Source: Lineus longissimus | Taxonomy: Eukaryota; Nemertea; Pilidiophora; Heteronemertea; Lineidae | DNA length: 64,000 nt | Assembly: GCF_910592395.1 (NCBI RefSeq) | Contig: NC_088315.1 | Location: forward strand, 18,273,808 to 18,337,807 | Reading direction: 5' to 3' | Part shown: positions 13,330 through 25,800 of the stretch, in pieces | Layout: every line of letters begins with the position of its first letter | How positions within the stretch are numbered: the first letter of the stretch is position 1 | Translations under genes and position numbers: made by a program | Notes under the pieces: model-generated | Told to the model about the DNA's origin: nothing | Databases searched by the model: none | What the model saw: only the letters and a program-made list of their open reading frames with translations

Positions 13330-14152
13330 GTGAAGATTCGGTGAAACGTTACAGCGAAACTAGGTCGTCTTCCAATATCGAACTACACGTATACGTAGTG
13401 CATTATGGGCCTAAGTCAAAAATTACATATTCGAGGTGTCTCCTAGCAAACCAAGCTTTGCGCTTGTTGTACTTATATAAATCTCAACTGAATCTATCGC
13501 TGAAGTCGTAAGTCAACCAAGGTAAGTACTTACAACATGTGAGGGTTAACAAACGCAGAGGTAAAGGCTGAATGGCGTCACTAGGCACAAATCCCCACAA
13601 AATGGCTATTCTTGCGTGACTCTAATATTACATATATACTTGAGTCGTTCGTTTTTAGCGATTTGGATAGGATCGGGCAACTGATAAGAATTGGGGGGGG
13701 GGGGGGGGGAGGTAGGAATAGGGCCGGTTAGGGTTAGGACTGAATTAATGAGACTCTTATGAAAATAGCCATTATGATAAAGGAAACGCATTACAGGACC
13801 TGCATAAAAATAGTCGCAGTTGAAAAAAGTGATGATTCGGTGAAACGTTACTGCGAAACTAGGTCATCTTCCAATATCGAACTACACGTATACGTAGTGC
13901 ATTGTGGGCCTAAGTCAAAGATCACATATTCGAGGTGTCTCCTAACAAACCAAGCTTTGCGCTTGTTGTACTAATATAAATCTCAACTGAATCTATCGCT
14001 GAAGTCGTAAGTCAACCAAGGTAAGTACTTACAGGGAATAGGGCCGGTTAGGGTTAGGACTGAATTAATGAGACTCTTATAAAAATAGCCATTATGATAA
14101 AGGAAACGCATTACAGGACTTGCATAAAAAAAGTCGCAGTTGAAAAAAGTGA
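13330..14152. repeat. 500-bp tandem duplication, second copy shortened
   Basis: 13330-13534 and 13830-14034 are about 95 percent identical by eye (both contain GAACTACACGTATACGTAGT and end CAACCAAGGTAAGTACTTAC). 13715-13829 is matched by 14035-14152. The arrangement is a 500-bp unit followed by a copy lacking about 180 bp (13535-13714, which contains the 17-G tract). Both copies keep a strong splice-donor-like CCAAG|GTAAGTAC, which may mark a duplicated 5' non-coding exon of the downstream kelch gene; that is only a guess. Confidence 0.85.
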
Positions 14153-14483
14153 CGTCACTAGAGCTATCTTGCATAAACAAATGAACCTGCATCCGATATA
14201 TCGACATATCAAATAAATTCTTCGCTTGAATCTGTTTTGATCGGTGAGGGGGGGGGGGGGTGAGGGGGATATACTGTGAATTAATGATGTGAGTGATGAT
14301 AGTGGGGTGTGTCACTAATCATTCGGTCCAGAAGTGAGTATAGGAACTTTGAGACCAGGAAAATACATCGCCCAACACATCACCTATCTGACGGGTCAGT
14401 ATGTCAAAAGCTTATGTTCCACTGTGATAAATGTGTAGGGTCGTGTGCATGTCTACTCAAGATTACAACACATTACCAGCAAT

Positions 14484-14985
14484 CTACGGTGGCTGTAAAA
14501 GGCCACGCGAAATCTTCTTTTAGAATGCCCGAATTTATTTTTTATAACTCGAGCGCTCGACGTATATCTCGAGCGCTCGACTTATATCTCGAGCGCTCGA
14601 CTTACGTAAAGGTCACGCAAAATCTTTTTTAGTTTATTTTTCATAACTCGAGCGCTCGAGTTATCATAATGAGGCTGTATCAAGATGCAGTCCATCGTAG
14701 TTGATCTCTTCAATCTCGGTCTCACCCAACTTGAAATTCGGTGCGTTTTAGCAGAGAAGTTTGTGGTATAGTCTTACCTAATTGAAATACGTCATCATCC
14801 GTCTGGTCGTTATGATAACTCGAGCGCTCGAGTTATGAAAAATAAACTCGGGCATACTAAAAAAGATTTTGCGTGACCTTTACGTAAGTCGAGCGCTCGA
14901 GATATAAGTCGAGCGCTCGAGTTATAAAAAATAAATTCGGGCATTCTAAAAAAAGATTTTGCGTGGCCTTTTACAGCCACCGTAG
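14484..14985. mobile_element. Long fold-back element with TCGAGCGCTCGA palindromes
   Basis: The left arm 14484-14669 and right arm 14810-14985 are inverted copies around a 140-bp unique spacer. Each arm starts CTACGGTGGCTGTAAAAGGC at its outer end and TTATGATAACTCGAGCGC-like sequence at its inner end. Within the arms the 12-bp perfect palindrome TCGAGCGCTCGA recurs (four in the left arm, three in the right). CAAT lies immediately outside both ends (14480-14483 and 14986-14989), a possible 4-bp target duplication. The left arm has one extra palindrome unit. There is no coding capacity. Class (fold-back transposon or MITE) is inferred from structure. Confidence 0.8.
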
Positions 14986-15388
14986 CAATCCCTAACTTGA
15001 CAATGACAAATATTATACATAGGGTACCAGAATTCAAGTCTCCTGCCACTACTCCTGTAAAGGGAGACTATGGTCCTTATGCAAAGTTTCTGGAAACATG
15101 TATTCATTAAGGAGACGAGGAATACTCAAGTATCAGGTCGGCTCTTAGACGAGTGTAAAACTAGTCGACCGAAGTGTTGAAATAGTGCCTTCATCTTTTA
15201 TTAACGGCTCATATTCTCTTCCAAGCCAGGATATGAGTACTGACTATCGTCAGTGTGGATGTAAAACTAGATGACCGACACTTTAAAAGTATCTTCCTGC
15301 CTTTTTATTACGGTACATGCATTTTTTATTCCTCTCATCTTTCTATTCACAGCGAACCAACACTCGAAAGAAATCTTCCATCGAAAAT

Positions 15389-17395
15389 ATGTTTTTTGGT
15401 GAAGACTGCTTTTATGATTCAGACGACCCCTACTACGGTGGCAGTTATTCTTCCGACGATTACGAAAGTCCTCGAGGAATTCGCCTTGCCAGATCGACGT
15501 ACATCAAAGACGGACGTGTCCACTCCGGTGACCATGCGGACACCTTCAGAACGCGTCTACATGACATGTTCTTGTCTTCGGACTACTGCGATGTCACTCT
15601 CGTGACCAGTAAAACTACCTTCAAGGTCCACAAGGTGGTTCTGGCTGCAAACAGTGCTTACTTCAATGCAATGTTCTCATCGACATGTTCCGAAGCATTA
15701 CACAGCGTCGTTTCATTTAAGGACAACCCCTCCGTCACATCAACTGGGCTTTCTGCAATTATAGAATACGCATATTTGGGGTCTTTCGACATCACGCACA
15801 GTAGCGTGCGTGAAATTTTGGAGGTGGCACGCCATTTACTGATGGAAGACGTTACTAAATCTTGCGAGAAATTCATTGAAGACATAACCATCAAACTGGA
15901 TAACTACGTCGGGTTGTTTGAAACTGCGAGGGATTTTGGCCTCACTGGCGTCGTAAAAAGGATAGAGCGATTTCTCGAATGTAATGAGGTCAATATGGAT
16001 AACTACTTCGAAATGATTGATTTCGCTATAGCAAGTAACAGTGATTCAGTGCTCGAGAAAGTTACTGCCTTTATCTCTCAGGAACTTCACTATCTGATGT
16101 TTTCCGATGAATTATTGGTCATTATGGATCCGAAGATATTCATCGCAGTTGTCAAGGCAGATAGGCATGGGATCTCCACCGACATGACCTTGATCAACTT
16201 CATTCTAAAGTGGGTGGAAACAAGTCCCAAGGACAGGCTACCGGTCCTCTCAAATGTGATTAAAGAGATTAATCTTCTCTGTTTCGAAATGGAAAACTTG
16301 GATGAAATTGCCAACTTGCCATTCTTCAAGGAGGATGAAAAAGTAAAGGAGCGAATTTTTGAAGCCAAGCGTTTTCTGCTGGAGTCAAAAGGACGTAGCA
16401 CTGAAGATGATCTATATGTTTTCGGAGTCTCTGGTCTGGATGCCGTGTTCTATTCCATTGCAAGTGACACCGTTATAACAAAGAAGAGGGTCTTACAAAT
16501 ACCAAGCCACAAAAATCGTTTCAGACAAGTTACGATATGCAGTTCGTCTGTCATAGCAGTGAGTGATATTCTTTTTCTCATTGGAGAACCCACCGTCCAA
16601 GCTTTCGGCGAATATGAATGCCACTGTTTTAGCTACGACCCTGCTCGCAATGTCTGGAAGGAACACGCTAGTTTGCCTTCACACCGAGAAGGATATACAT
16701 TGGTCTCCTCAGATGGTGAGGTGTACGCTATCGGAGGAAAAGGGCATTACAAAGAATCAAATAGGGTCGATGTCTACGACTTCACTCGGGATAATTGGCG
16801 GACTGGAACTCCACTGCCCCGTTCTTTACGGTTCTTTACTTCGGCAGCTTTCAACGACAGTATCTATGTCTACGGTCATGGCGTCGGGGATTCAAGTGCA
16901 TATAAATACATGTACATGTACGACCGCCAAAGTGGGAGGTGGGCAGTGAAACAAAGCCCCATGGATTATCCTGGCCGTTATAGTACATGTACATTCGAAT
17001 TTGGACATTTAGTGGCTGGTGGTAAAGGTCTCTACCTAATCACACAAGTCTCTGCTGTGCAATGCTTGTATCGCGACCATTTACCAGCACTTGGTGTCCA
17101 GTTTTATGACCAGACTTCGAACCAATGGGAATACTCCACTTTATACCACGCGATCGATGATTTTAGAATTGACGTTGTATTATCACACAAAGATGATATG
17201 TACATCACAGGAAGGTATACAAAGAAGGATGCTGCTGATCATGGCTATTGGAGTAGGTCGCCGGCGTTATTCAGGTTTAACGAAGCGGCCGGGACAATTG
17301 AGCTTTTGAAAGACAACCTTCCGCATGATCATGTTGAATTAAAAGCATTGGTGAGCATTCCAAAAGCTTCCATTGCTTGGCTCGCCGAGTCATGA
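15389..17395 (+). CDS. BTB-BACK-kelch protein (kelch-like family)
   Basis: 668 residues in one exon. The start is the ATG at 15389: a polypyrimidine tract plus CAG ending at 15352 looks like a 3' splice site, so the earlier in-frame ATG at 15317 would lie in an intron. An acidic Tyr/Ser/Asp-rich N-terminus (1-50) precedes a BTB/POZ domain (about 53-165; SDYCDVTLV, FKVHKVVLAANSAYF), a BACK domain (about 170-285) and a C-terminal half from about 342 of divergent kelch repeats (AIGGKGH, VAGGKGL; YDFTRDNWRTGTPLP). Kelch-like proteins of this layout usually bridge substrates to a CUL3 ubiquitin ligase; that role is inferred from the family. The kelch blades are degenerate, and one or two lack the double glycine, so the substrate cannot be guessed. 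A broken partial copy lies just downstream. Confidence 0.93.
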   Translation: MFFGEDCFYDSDDPYYGGSYSSDDYESPRGIRLARSTYIKDGRVHSGDHADTFRTRLHDMFLSSDYCDVTLVTSKTTFKVHKVVLAANSAYFNAMFSSTCSEALHSVVSFKDNPSVTSTGLSAIIEYAYLGSFDITHSSVREILEVARHLLMEDVTKSCEKFIEDITIKLDNYVGLFETARDFGLTGVVKRIERFLECNEVNMDNYFEMIDFAIASNSDSVLEKVTAFISQELHYLMFSDELLVIMDPKIFIAVVKADRHGISTDMTLINFILKWVETSPKDRLPVLSNVIKEINLLCFEMENLDEIANLPFFKEDEKVKERIFEAKRFLLESKGRSTEDDLYVFGVSGLDAVFYSIASDTVITKKRVLQIPSHKNRFRQVTICSSSVIAVSDILFLIGEPTVQAFGEYECHCFSYDPARNVWKEHASLPSHREGYTLVSSDGEVYAIGGKGHYKESNRVDVYDFTRDNWRTGTPLPRSLRFFTSAAFNDSIYVYGHGVGDSSAYKYMYMYDRQSGRWAVKQSPMDYPGRYSTCTFEFGHLVAGGKGLYLITQVSAVQCLYRDHLPALGVQFYDQTSNQWEYSTLYHAIDDFRIDVVLSHKDDMYITGRYTKKDAADHGYWSRSPALFRFNEAAGTIELLKDNLPHDHVELKALVSIPKASIAWLAES

Positions 17396-17795
17396 AAGGA
17401 GCGAAAGACAGAATAACTAACGATATCCCACTTATAGGGTTTGTGTACTCACATTATTTAAAGGTGGAACGTGCTGGGCAGGCTAGTGCGTGGGCATGGC
17501 TAAGCAGACGGTATGAGTGTGGGGTCATCCCTCCATCCAAATCGGTAAAGCGAGCGATGCTCCACCCTCACACAGGGCGGTCATGGAGCGCTCAGCGAAG
17601 AACAAACGCGACCTTTTATACAAGCGTGCTCAGTAAATACACGTCATATAATCGATATCAGTGACGGAGCGAATACGTGACATCATAATAACGTCATACG
17701 TTATGTTTGATCCTAAGTTTAGAAATATCAGTTTCGCGAATTTGGTATTTAAGTTACCCCTCCGTCATGATATGTGGAAGCCCAGGATGAAATAA

Positions 17796-17990
17796 TTGCC
17801 AACCAAGGAGGATGAAAAGGCGAAGGAACAAACTTCAGACGCCAAGGGCCATATCTGCGTGAGGTAAACGGACGGCGTAGCGCTGAAGATGACCTACATA
17901 TACATGTACCTGTTACAGCCTCTCGCGAAAGGAAGCATTGGCGAGTGTCCAAAAAGCCGCTGCTAGGCTCGCTGCGCGATAAAAAGAGGG
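17796..17990 (+). pseudogene. Internally deleted relic of the upstream kelch gene
   Basis: 17798-17900 aligns with the BACK-to-kelch junction of the intact gene (16326-16417): CAAGGAGGATGAAAA, then AAGCCAAG/GACGCCAAG, then CGTAGC(A/G)CTGAAGATGA. The next stretch, 17928-17988, aligns with the last codons and stop region of the gene (17343-17405): AAGCATTGG(T/C)GAG, then CCAAAA and GCT(T/C)GGCTCGC. The roughly 900 bp between these blocks in the intact gene is missing, the frame is disrupted by an in-frame stop after the first block, and substitutions are numerous. I read it as a decayed duplicate that lost its kelch region. Confidence 0.8.
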
Positions 17991-19821
17991 CAGATTGCGC
18001 TTTCACCAAATTGCATGTCCTCCAATGGTACGGTATCGAATGAGAATTTGGACTTCGCTTCATTGACGATGTGACATAACAATCATTATCGGGCAAGGAT
18101 CCGCTAACGCCAAGTTCTCGCCAAGACGAGCTTTTTGCCTTGACACTCGCCGGTTCTACTACCGCCTTGTCTGGTATCCAGATAGCACTTTTGGCTACAT
18201 GCTTGTCTCATTTCTAAACAAATGCACAAAAGACACACCTTTGCACATATCCTTGCTGATTTCAACGTAAAGTCCAAATTTTCACCAGTGACAACTGGTG
18301 AAACATGAATTAAAAATCTATAAGATTTCTGGTATCAATTCCTCCAAGTTTAAGTGACTTTCTGTTTTTGATGATATCCATGATTAACCGGGTATGTATG
18401 TTTTTTATGCACGTCGATATACATGTAATCATTTAAAATGTCAAAGGCAGGACAACTAATTACTGAGTATTAATCATCATTGAAAGTTTATTCGTGAAAT
18501 AGCAATTAGAATAAATAAAGACGAAGAATGGGAAAGCATATTGAACCGTAAGCCGCACAAGGAACAAATTTCTGTCAATAAGGGGCACTAACTAAAAGAA
18601 ATCGTCTTGGATTCAATGGCTATCGCAGTCTTTTTCTAAAACCCCTCAAAGATATGCGATTGCCCGACGTCACACCACAGCACGGTCTATGAAATAGAGG
18701 ATTTTGCACTGGCACAAGTGACAAAATGATCCATTTCTTTTTCACTTCGGTGTTCCGAGCTAAAATGTGACAGATTTGTTCGTCGGTTTCATCTCTGCAG
18801 TGAAGTTATAAAAATCATTATCTGAGTAAAAAAACATGGACTGTGCATAAGACGGATATAAGACGGATATAATGAAGTCGTCATCCAAGTCGTAGGCAAT
18901 CACTTAATACGACTTCATAATTTCCTCCTGATGGTCCGATCTAGAATTTTAAAATCCCTGTACATGTACACGTAGTTTATCAATATGAAAACGTTCGTCA
19001 CTTAATTTAAATCCATGCCGATCTACCGCCGTTGTGCGTAAAGGAGGTGACTGCCGGTGAGTCGGCACGATTCAATCAAAGTTGACACTAGATGACAATA
19101 ATTCACTCTCAAAGTTGAAGTCGGAGTGGGAGTCGTAAATGATGCGCAACCTCTCAAATCAAGCGAGATATCACACATTTCTTACACGCTGAATATTCGG
19201 CCACGAGTTGGCAGCGGTAGATTCTAAGTCGTGGTAAAGTCAAATCGCGGACGGCAGTTTGGAACGAACGGGTTGTCACGCGAACTGGCGACTATACTTT
19301 CCCAAATTACCGACAACTCGCAAACCAGGGATCATTGCCGGACTGGCTACATGTACGTTTATAATGTACACGAATAAAACGTCCCGGCCAAATTCTTGTT
19401 GTTTATTTATTCTTGGAAAATGCATAAATGTGCACACATCTAAAATCACAGCTTATAAAATGGATGGAAAACCTGGGATAAGAAATGGCCTTAACTGTGC
19501 GTGCTGTGCGAATGTCCTACTCAAAACATGATTGTTTTTGCATTTGCCACCAAATCAACATACTAATTATACAAAAGCCAAATCTTTATTTTTGGGTCCC
19601 AATTTATGAAATAAATCATTAACTGCACTGAGCACTAGTTATTATTATCATTATATTATTATTTGAATTTATCATTTCGACAGAATCTATAAAAAATAGC
19701 CTATATTGATAAGAAATGGTAGCAAAACGACTTGGTCCCGAATAGGTCTACTCGTTGGATAATCTCAGACCATCCGGCACCTTCTTGGGAAAGCATAAAG
19801 GCCGGACCCTTGTTCCATATT
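17991..19821. other. Intergenic spacer, nothing supported
   Basis: AT-moderate sequence between the kelch relic and the 3' end of the minus-strand CAP gene. No frame with a recognisable domain and no clear repeat. Confidence 0.5.
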
Positions 19822-22800
19822 TTAGCGCAGCATAAATACTACGAAGATGACAGTTATTATCTGGAAAGGTTGTTGTCCAACCCTTGATGAACCCGCATTA
19901 CTGCTCCCCCCGCCACCGCCCGCGCCACCGCCCGCGCCGCCGCCGGCAGGAGTCGTATCACCGCCGGCAGGAGTCGTATCACCGCCGGCAGGAGTCGTAT
20001 CACCGCCGGCAGGAGTCGTATCACCGCTACCAGGATCAGTAGTGCTGAAGTTCTTCGGATTCTCTATGACTTGCTTGTCGAAGTTTCCCACTGAAAATAA
20101 CACGCACATCAATATCAAAACTTGAGAATTATATACGTTTTATAGCTGTACGCCGTTAGAAATGAATGGTGGTCCAGGCAAATAGAAATACAGTGTTATA
20201 CACAATGCCAAGTGCAGTTTCTACTGTTATGCACACGAATTTGCTACATAGTACTACCATTGTCTACTTACTGACACACCAATAATCATGGTGATATTCA
20301 AAGTAGTTTTCATGATTAAATACAGGCAGTGCGTCAAATCCAGAGTCATTCAAACTTATACAGAAACTTTGAGTTGAGTTTTCTCAAAATGAAAAATTTG
20401 CCGATTGGCCACTTCATGAAATCATTAACGTATCAATCAACACCCTATAGTCATATCAAGGCCCATGATGCAAAAAAACCTAAAAGCTTACACCATTCGT
20501 TAAAAACTGGAAATTTGGAATTGAATTAGAAAATTTCTAATTGCGTAAAACTGAATTTCGTTGCCATTGTGTAGGCAGTACTATTTATGCACAGGCAAAA
20601 GTCTCCGTCGATGGACAGTTGACGGCCCATGGACGTTCCGTCCACGGAGGTCCATCCATTGATAGCTAATGGCCGATGGATGGAACGTTCATGATTAATC
20701 CCAATCAACTATTTGTGGAGGGAGACTTTTTCCTGTGTTCCCAAGCATTTGGGACAACCGTGAAACCCTAAAATCATAGGCGTCACGGTATTCATAGGGT
20801 TAATTTGTAAAACGGACCGGCTTCATCTCAATTGAAAAGCTCTTCGCCATTGTTTCAGTCTCACCTTGGTCTAATCAGAGTCTTTCAAATAAAGAGTTAG
20901 AGTCATGCATTCGAAGTCTGGAAATCTAGGTGTCGTAAGCTAGATAGCCCCTAAAGTGTCTGTCGTTCAGCGTCCCGGCTGTGGTCACCTGGTACGTAGT
21001 TGTCCAGCTCCCCACTGGTCTAGGTCTACCAGGGGGAGGCACCTAACATTGTCAGTTCTTCCCGGACGTCTTCGTATTAGATGGCCTAGCCAATTCTTTA
21101 ATTTTAGAATCTCTTTGCTATGGTACTAGACTCGGAACTGGCGACTCAGTTCTTGAGATAGTTAGTTAGCTTACCATTGCATTCCTTGCAAGTCGTTGGA
21201 CAGTCGAACGCATCGTTGCCATTGCATGTTACGCCCATGCAAAGGAAGTTCTGTTCGGATACCCTGCTGCAATTGACTGAGAGGAGAGACAAAAGATTAA
21301 CGTGTTCGATTTCTAGCGCCGCGCTTCGGTAAGCATCGGATCTCGCGCCTTGAGGCGCATGCCCAGTATGAATCGAGCCCGAACGCTCTCGCGCCAGGCC
21401 CGAGTAACTTCAGGGTAAAGTAGCGTCAAAAAGAATGACCAGACACACTACCAGATTTGCGTTAACTACAAAAACGACTCACTAACCTTATTGAACAATT
21501 TTTTCACATCCAAATATCAATTTCTTCCAACAGCTATTCTACTTTTGCCAAAAAACTGCAGTCTGATGCAATAAACACATTTCGTGTATTTCGCAAGACT
21601 GGCATTTACAGGATCGTTTGCCATCTTTTCTCAATGGTCACGTGCGGCGGCCATTTTATGTCGAAGTAACCCGCTCGCTGGGTCGCTCACTTCGGCCTGG
21701 CGCGAGATGAGGCGCCAGTACCAAAAAGAACGCACTGGCGCTTACTCGCACAAGCGCCGCGCGAGTAATCGAACACGCTAAATAAGGGGATCATGCTCAA
21801 TGTGCGCATTCTTACTCTGCGCCGTGAAATCATCTTTTAGAATGTACCCACAGATTACATTAATAATCAACCCATATACATGTACATGGACATGACTACA
21901 TTGTAGTGGAGAGAAATCCGATTACATAATTCTTCCGATGCAACCAATTCGACATTTTTCGGGAACATCTCAAAGACACAAATATAGTTTTTTCAATTTA
22001 TCTTTGCAATATCATGTTTTATGTGAAAGCCTACCACCCGATACAGTGTGGAGACCTAATATTTTATATACTGATCTCTGTACGCTTTCACTCGAAGTAC
22101 ACTCAACGGTAGCTGCAGAAAATGCCTCGCTTTCGATTCGTGCACTTGGGGTAATGGGTATATTCAGTAGAAGATCCTAATGCACATCACGAACGTTCCC
22201 CAGAGCTCGGCTTCGGTCATACTCGGGAATGCATACTTCACCCGCCAGCTTCACCCGCCGCCACTTCACTTGCATACTTCACCCGCCACCCACAGCACAT
22301 TTTGTATGTCTGATTTGCTGTACTTGCTGTACTCGCGGAACTAGCTTTCTTCATGAAACCCTGTCTTCCAAAACGCGCTTTTCGAAGAATACTTACGCAT
22401 GCAGCTTTTGGTCAGATCGAAGTGAGGCCATGGCGAATTTGGTGAATGACATTTGCTACAGTCGCATGTTGCGTGGTCAAAAGTGCAATCGTTGATGCGT
22501 GATTTGCCACCACAATCTGAAAAAAGCCGGACAAGGCAGGTTTGAGAACCGCATCTTATCTCGAATCCTTATCACTTCAGTTCTGGACACAGTACGGGAA
22601 GCAAAATTGATATCATTAAACGTAAATAACGAAATTAAATTAATTTTTTTAACTGATATCACTTGTGCGCGAACTACATGTAATAGTAAACCATAATAAA
22701 CCATTGTGTGTGCCGAATTTTTTTATATAATTCTTTTCCGTCACTTACTCTATGTACTTATTTATAATTAGTTATAACTAACTAATTATAGACACAAGTA

Positions 22801-25800
22801 AGTAGGCCTACAGAATTATTAACGATTAAATTCGAGAATTACGTTTATGCCCACCAAATATGTATGTTTACATGGGCTGTAAAGGCCGGGTCACTCACCA
22901 CAGAGTTTGTCTTTACACTTCCCAGAACAGCTTGCACATGTTGCACCCTGTACGTAGGGGTTTTGAGGAAGAGGTCCTGTATTTCCACTGAAACGAAACC
23001 CTTTAAAAGTATCATATATATCGGGGTGGCCCGTACGGTACGTACACGGAATGTAGAGCAGATTTAATTGTGTACTGATCGAGTTGGATGGACAATCACA
23101 GTGTTTGCTTGGACTTCTCCGCGTCACATCATACGTGTACAAGTAGCATACTTACGTGGGCCCATAATTGCATACGTAGGTCCAGGTATTTGCATTACAC
23201 TTTGCGGCCCCGCAGCCGAGTAAAGTGGAGTCTGCCCACACCATCTGCAAGTAATCATATTTTGAGTTGAGCTTAGGCTAAAACTTGTAACCCTAAAGCA
23301 ATGAGGGATGAGTTTCCGCATCGCTTACGATTACGATTACAATTACGATTTCAAAGTCGTAATCGTAATACTCTCAATACCGGTGTAACATCTGTGGTTG
23401 TTTCCCATGTGTCAGTGTTTCCAAACAATAGGCAGCTAGAGAGATCATGACTTTTCAATAGGGGGAAATACAGAAAAACTTGTCAATCTATCTTTTAGCG
23501 TTCCCAAACAATGAGGGGAAACACTCAAAAATAGAAACACTCAAAAACATTACACCGGCATGAACCAGAAATTTTGTTTCCGCATTCACTCCAACGACTT
23601 GGTGTACTGTAGTATAGGCCCTATACTCTGCTCTCATGCTCTGGGTGCACTTTTCTCGGCGCTAAAACATGATCAAAATCGCCGTTGATCACATTAAATG
23701 AAGTTCCTATGTTTGACAGATATGTTCTAAAGTATTCTTCAATGAATATTTCACCTTGAATTTGATATGTAGCGTGGAAAATAGGCTTTTCGCTAATCCA
23801 TGTAATCGTTTTTCGACTTACGAAGATCAGCCGGAATCCTCGTCAGAACGAGAGAAAGTACCATCGACGATTTCGCCGGGGATGACGTAGCACCAAAAAT
23901 CCATGACGTCAAACACAAATCGTAATCGTAATCGTAATCGTAAGCGATGCGGAAACTCGTTCAAAACAAACTGAATGCCAAATTTAAGTGTAAGAGTCTG
24001 TTCCTTGTTTTCCACTGAACAGTATCCCAGGTTTTAAAAGGGCACTCTTCATTTTGAAGGAGTTCTAATTGCTTTAAAGGGGGACTATAGGCAGGAGCAG
24101 GGGGTTAAATTTGCCATTTTCAGGTGACTATACAGTAAGGGCACTGGGTCATGTCTAATTCACCATTAAACATATCCCTCGTTCAATGAGCGCGAATAGT
24201 TTTGACATCATTGAAGATTGGAGAGCCCCCTATTGGTGACTTTGTCTAACTTTATCTTGCCTGCTTAGCTGCTGCCTATAGTGTAAGGGTCTAGCCAAAA
24301 TGGTGGTACATGTGGTCAACCCTTAATTTAATATATTACATACTTTAAAATGATCTTAATCACACGACTTGATAACCATGTACACACAACGTTTCAATGC
24401 AGTTTCTAGCCCATTATCGAGCCTATGTGCTACCTCGAAAAAAGCCTGAAAAACAGGAAAACCCCTCGGTGTAAAAATAGTTTGGCATCACAAGGCTAGC
24501 CAACCAATCAGGCCATTGTTTCGTCAGCCAATCACTTTCGCAATAGGCACCTCGCACTTCGTCCCTTTTGGGGACGAAGTATTGGTCGGTTCTCAACGCC
24601 ACCGCAATAAACCGGGTTTATAGCGGTGGCTTTAAGAACCAATTTGGCATGTTACAGTTACACAGCTACACAGATAACATGCTTGTCTTCGTAAACGTCG
24701 GGAAATTTTTAATATTTAATATTGAAACAAATGCACTCCACCTTGATGTGTATACATGAAATGAACTGCTCCTTACTCTACACTTTTAGCAACAACGAAA
24801 CCTTTTTTGGCCAAGATAAATATGCCCCCCCCCCTCGTATAGTGTGAATCGTCTTTACCTGCGTGTAATGTCCGACATTGGCGGTGATCGTATCCCCGTA
24901 CATATACTGTGAGTGCTCGTTATACCAGTCCTGTAGGGCGGAGGTCCATGACGTATCGGTTGCCATGTTCTGACCAACAAAATAGCGCCCTGAAAGAAAG
25001 CAAACACGATCAGGTCAAGGATAAGCGAAGGTCTTTCACCTGAAAATCCGTTCTTCGGTCAGGTTATAGACCAAATTCAACCATCTGCGCCACTGTCGGA
25101 GAGGATGAACGAGTCATTTCTCATGGAAACGGCAACCAATTAAAATAAACAAAAAGCGAATGTTCACATGCACAGGCGTAATCATTTAAATCAATCGGAC
25201 CAATGCGACTGTGCTTTGCTTAAAAACTATGAACTTTGCTTATATACTTTCAGAGTTAAATCGAAGAGTGAGAATGCGCAATATGATGCAATCATATTGC
25301 GAATTTTCCTTGGGGACGAATTATCCGGGGACGAATTTGCGGGGACGAATTTTCCGGGGACGAATTTTCCGGGGACGAATTTTCCTGTAACCAATCAAAT
25401 AAGATATTGTTTTTGGTTCAATTATAGGCCTACCTGGAATTCGCCTTTCTCTCGTTGTGTCGTGACCAGTTGGACAGGTATCAGCCCACCCTTGGGCAAT
25501 GGCGGCCACTTCCTCATCCCAATACTGAAACAAATGTTAACCTTTCCAGCAGTTCAAATTTCAATGTTTGATCGCGACGCATCAAATACTGCGCGGGGTT
25601 GTAAATCTGAAATTTGGACTATGATATTCCGGACAGTCGGGTCAGTCTGTGGTGAAATTTTTGACTTCAGAATGATGTCCGTGGAATGACGAGGAATTAA
25701 AAAGGTCCGAATGATTTTGCCCCGACTTTCGCATATTTTGCTTAGGGGCAGCATTTCACGGCCCATAAAATGGATTCTGAGAGGGATTTTGGACGGAGAG

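Noticed and set aside
15317-15388. Upstream in-frame ATG of the kelch gene adding 24 residues
   Set aside because: A polypyrimidine tract and CAG at 15330-15352 indicate an intron end; the added residues look like translated intron.
19847-20125. Pro-rich plus-strand frame of 92 residues
   Set aside because: It is the antisense shadow of the Gly-rich and GDTTPAG-coding last exon of the minus-strand CAP gene.
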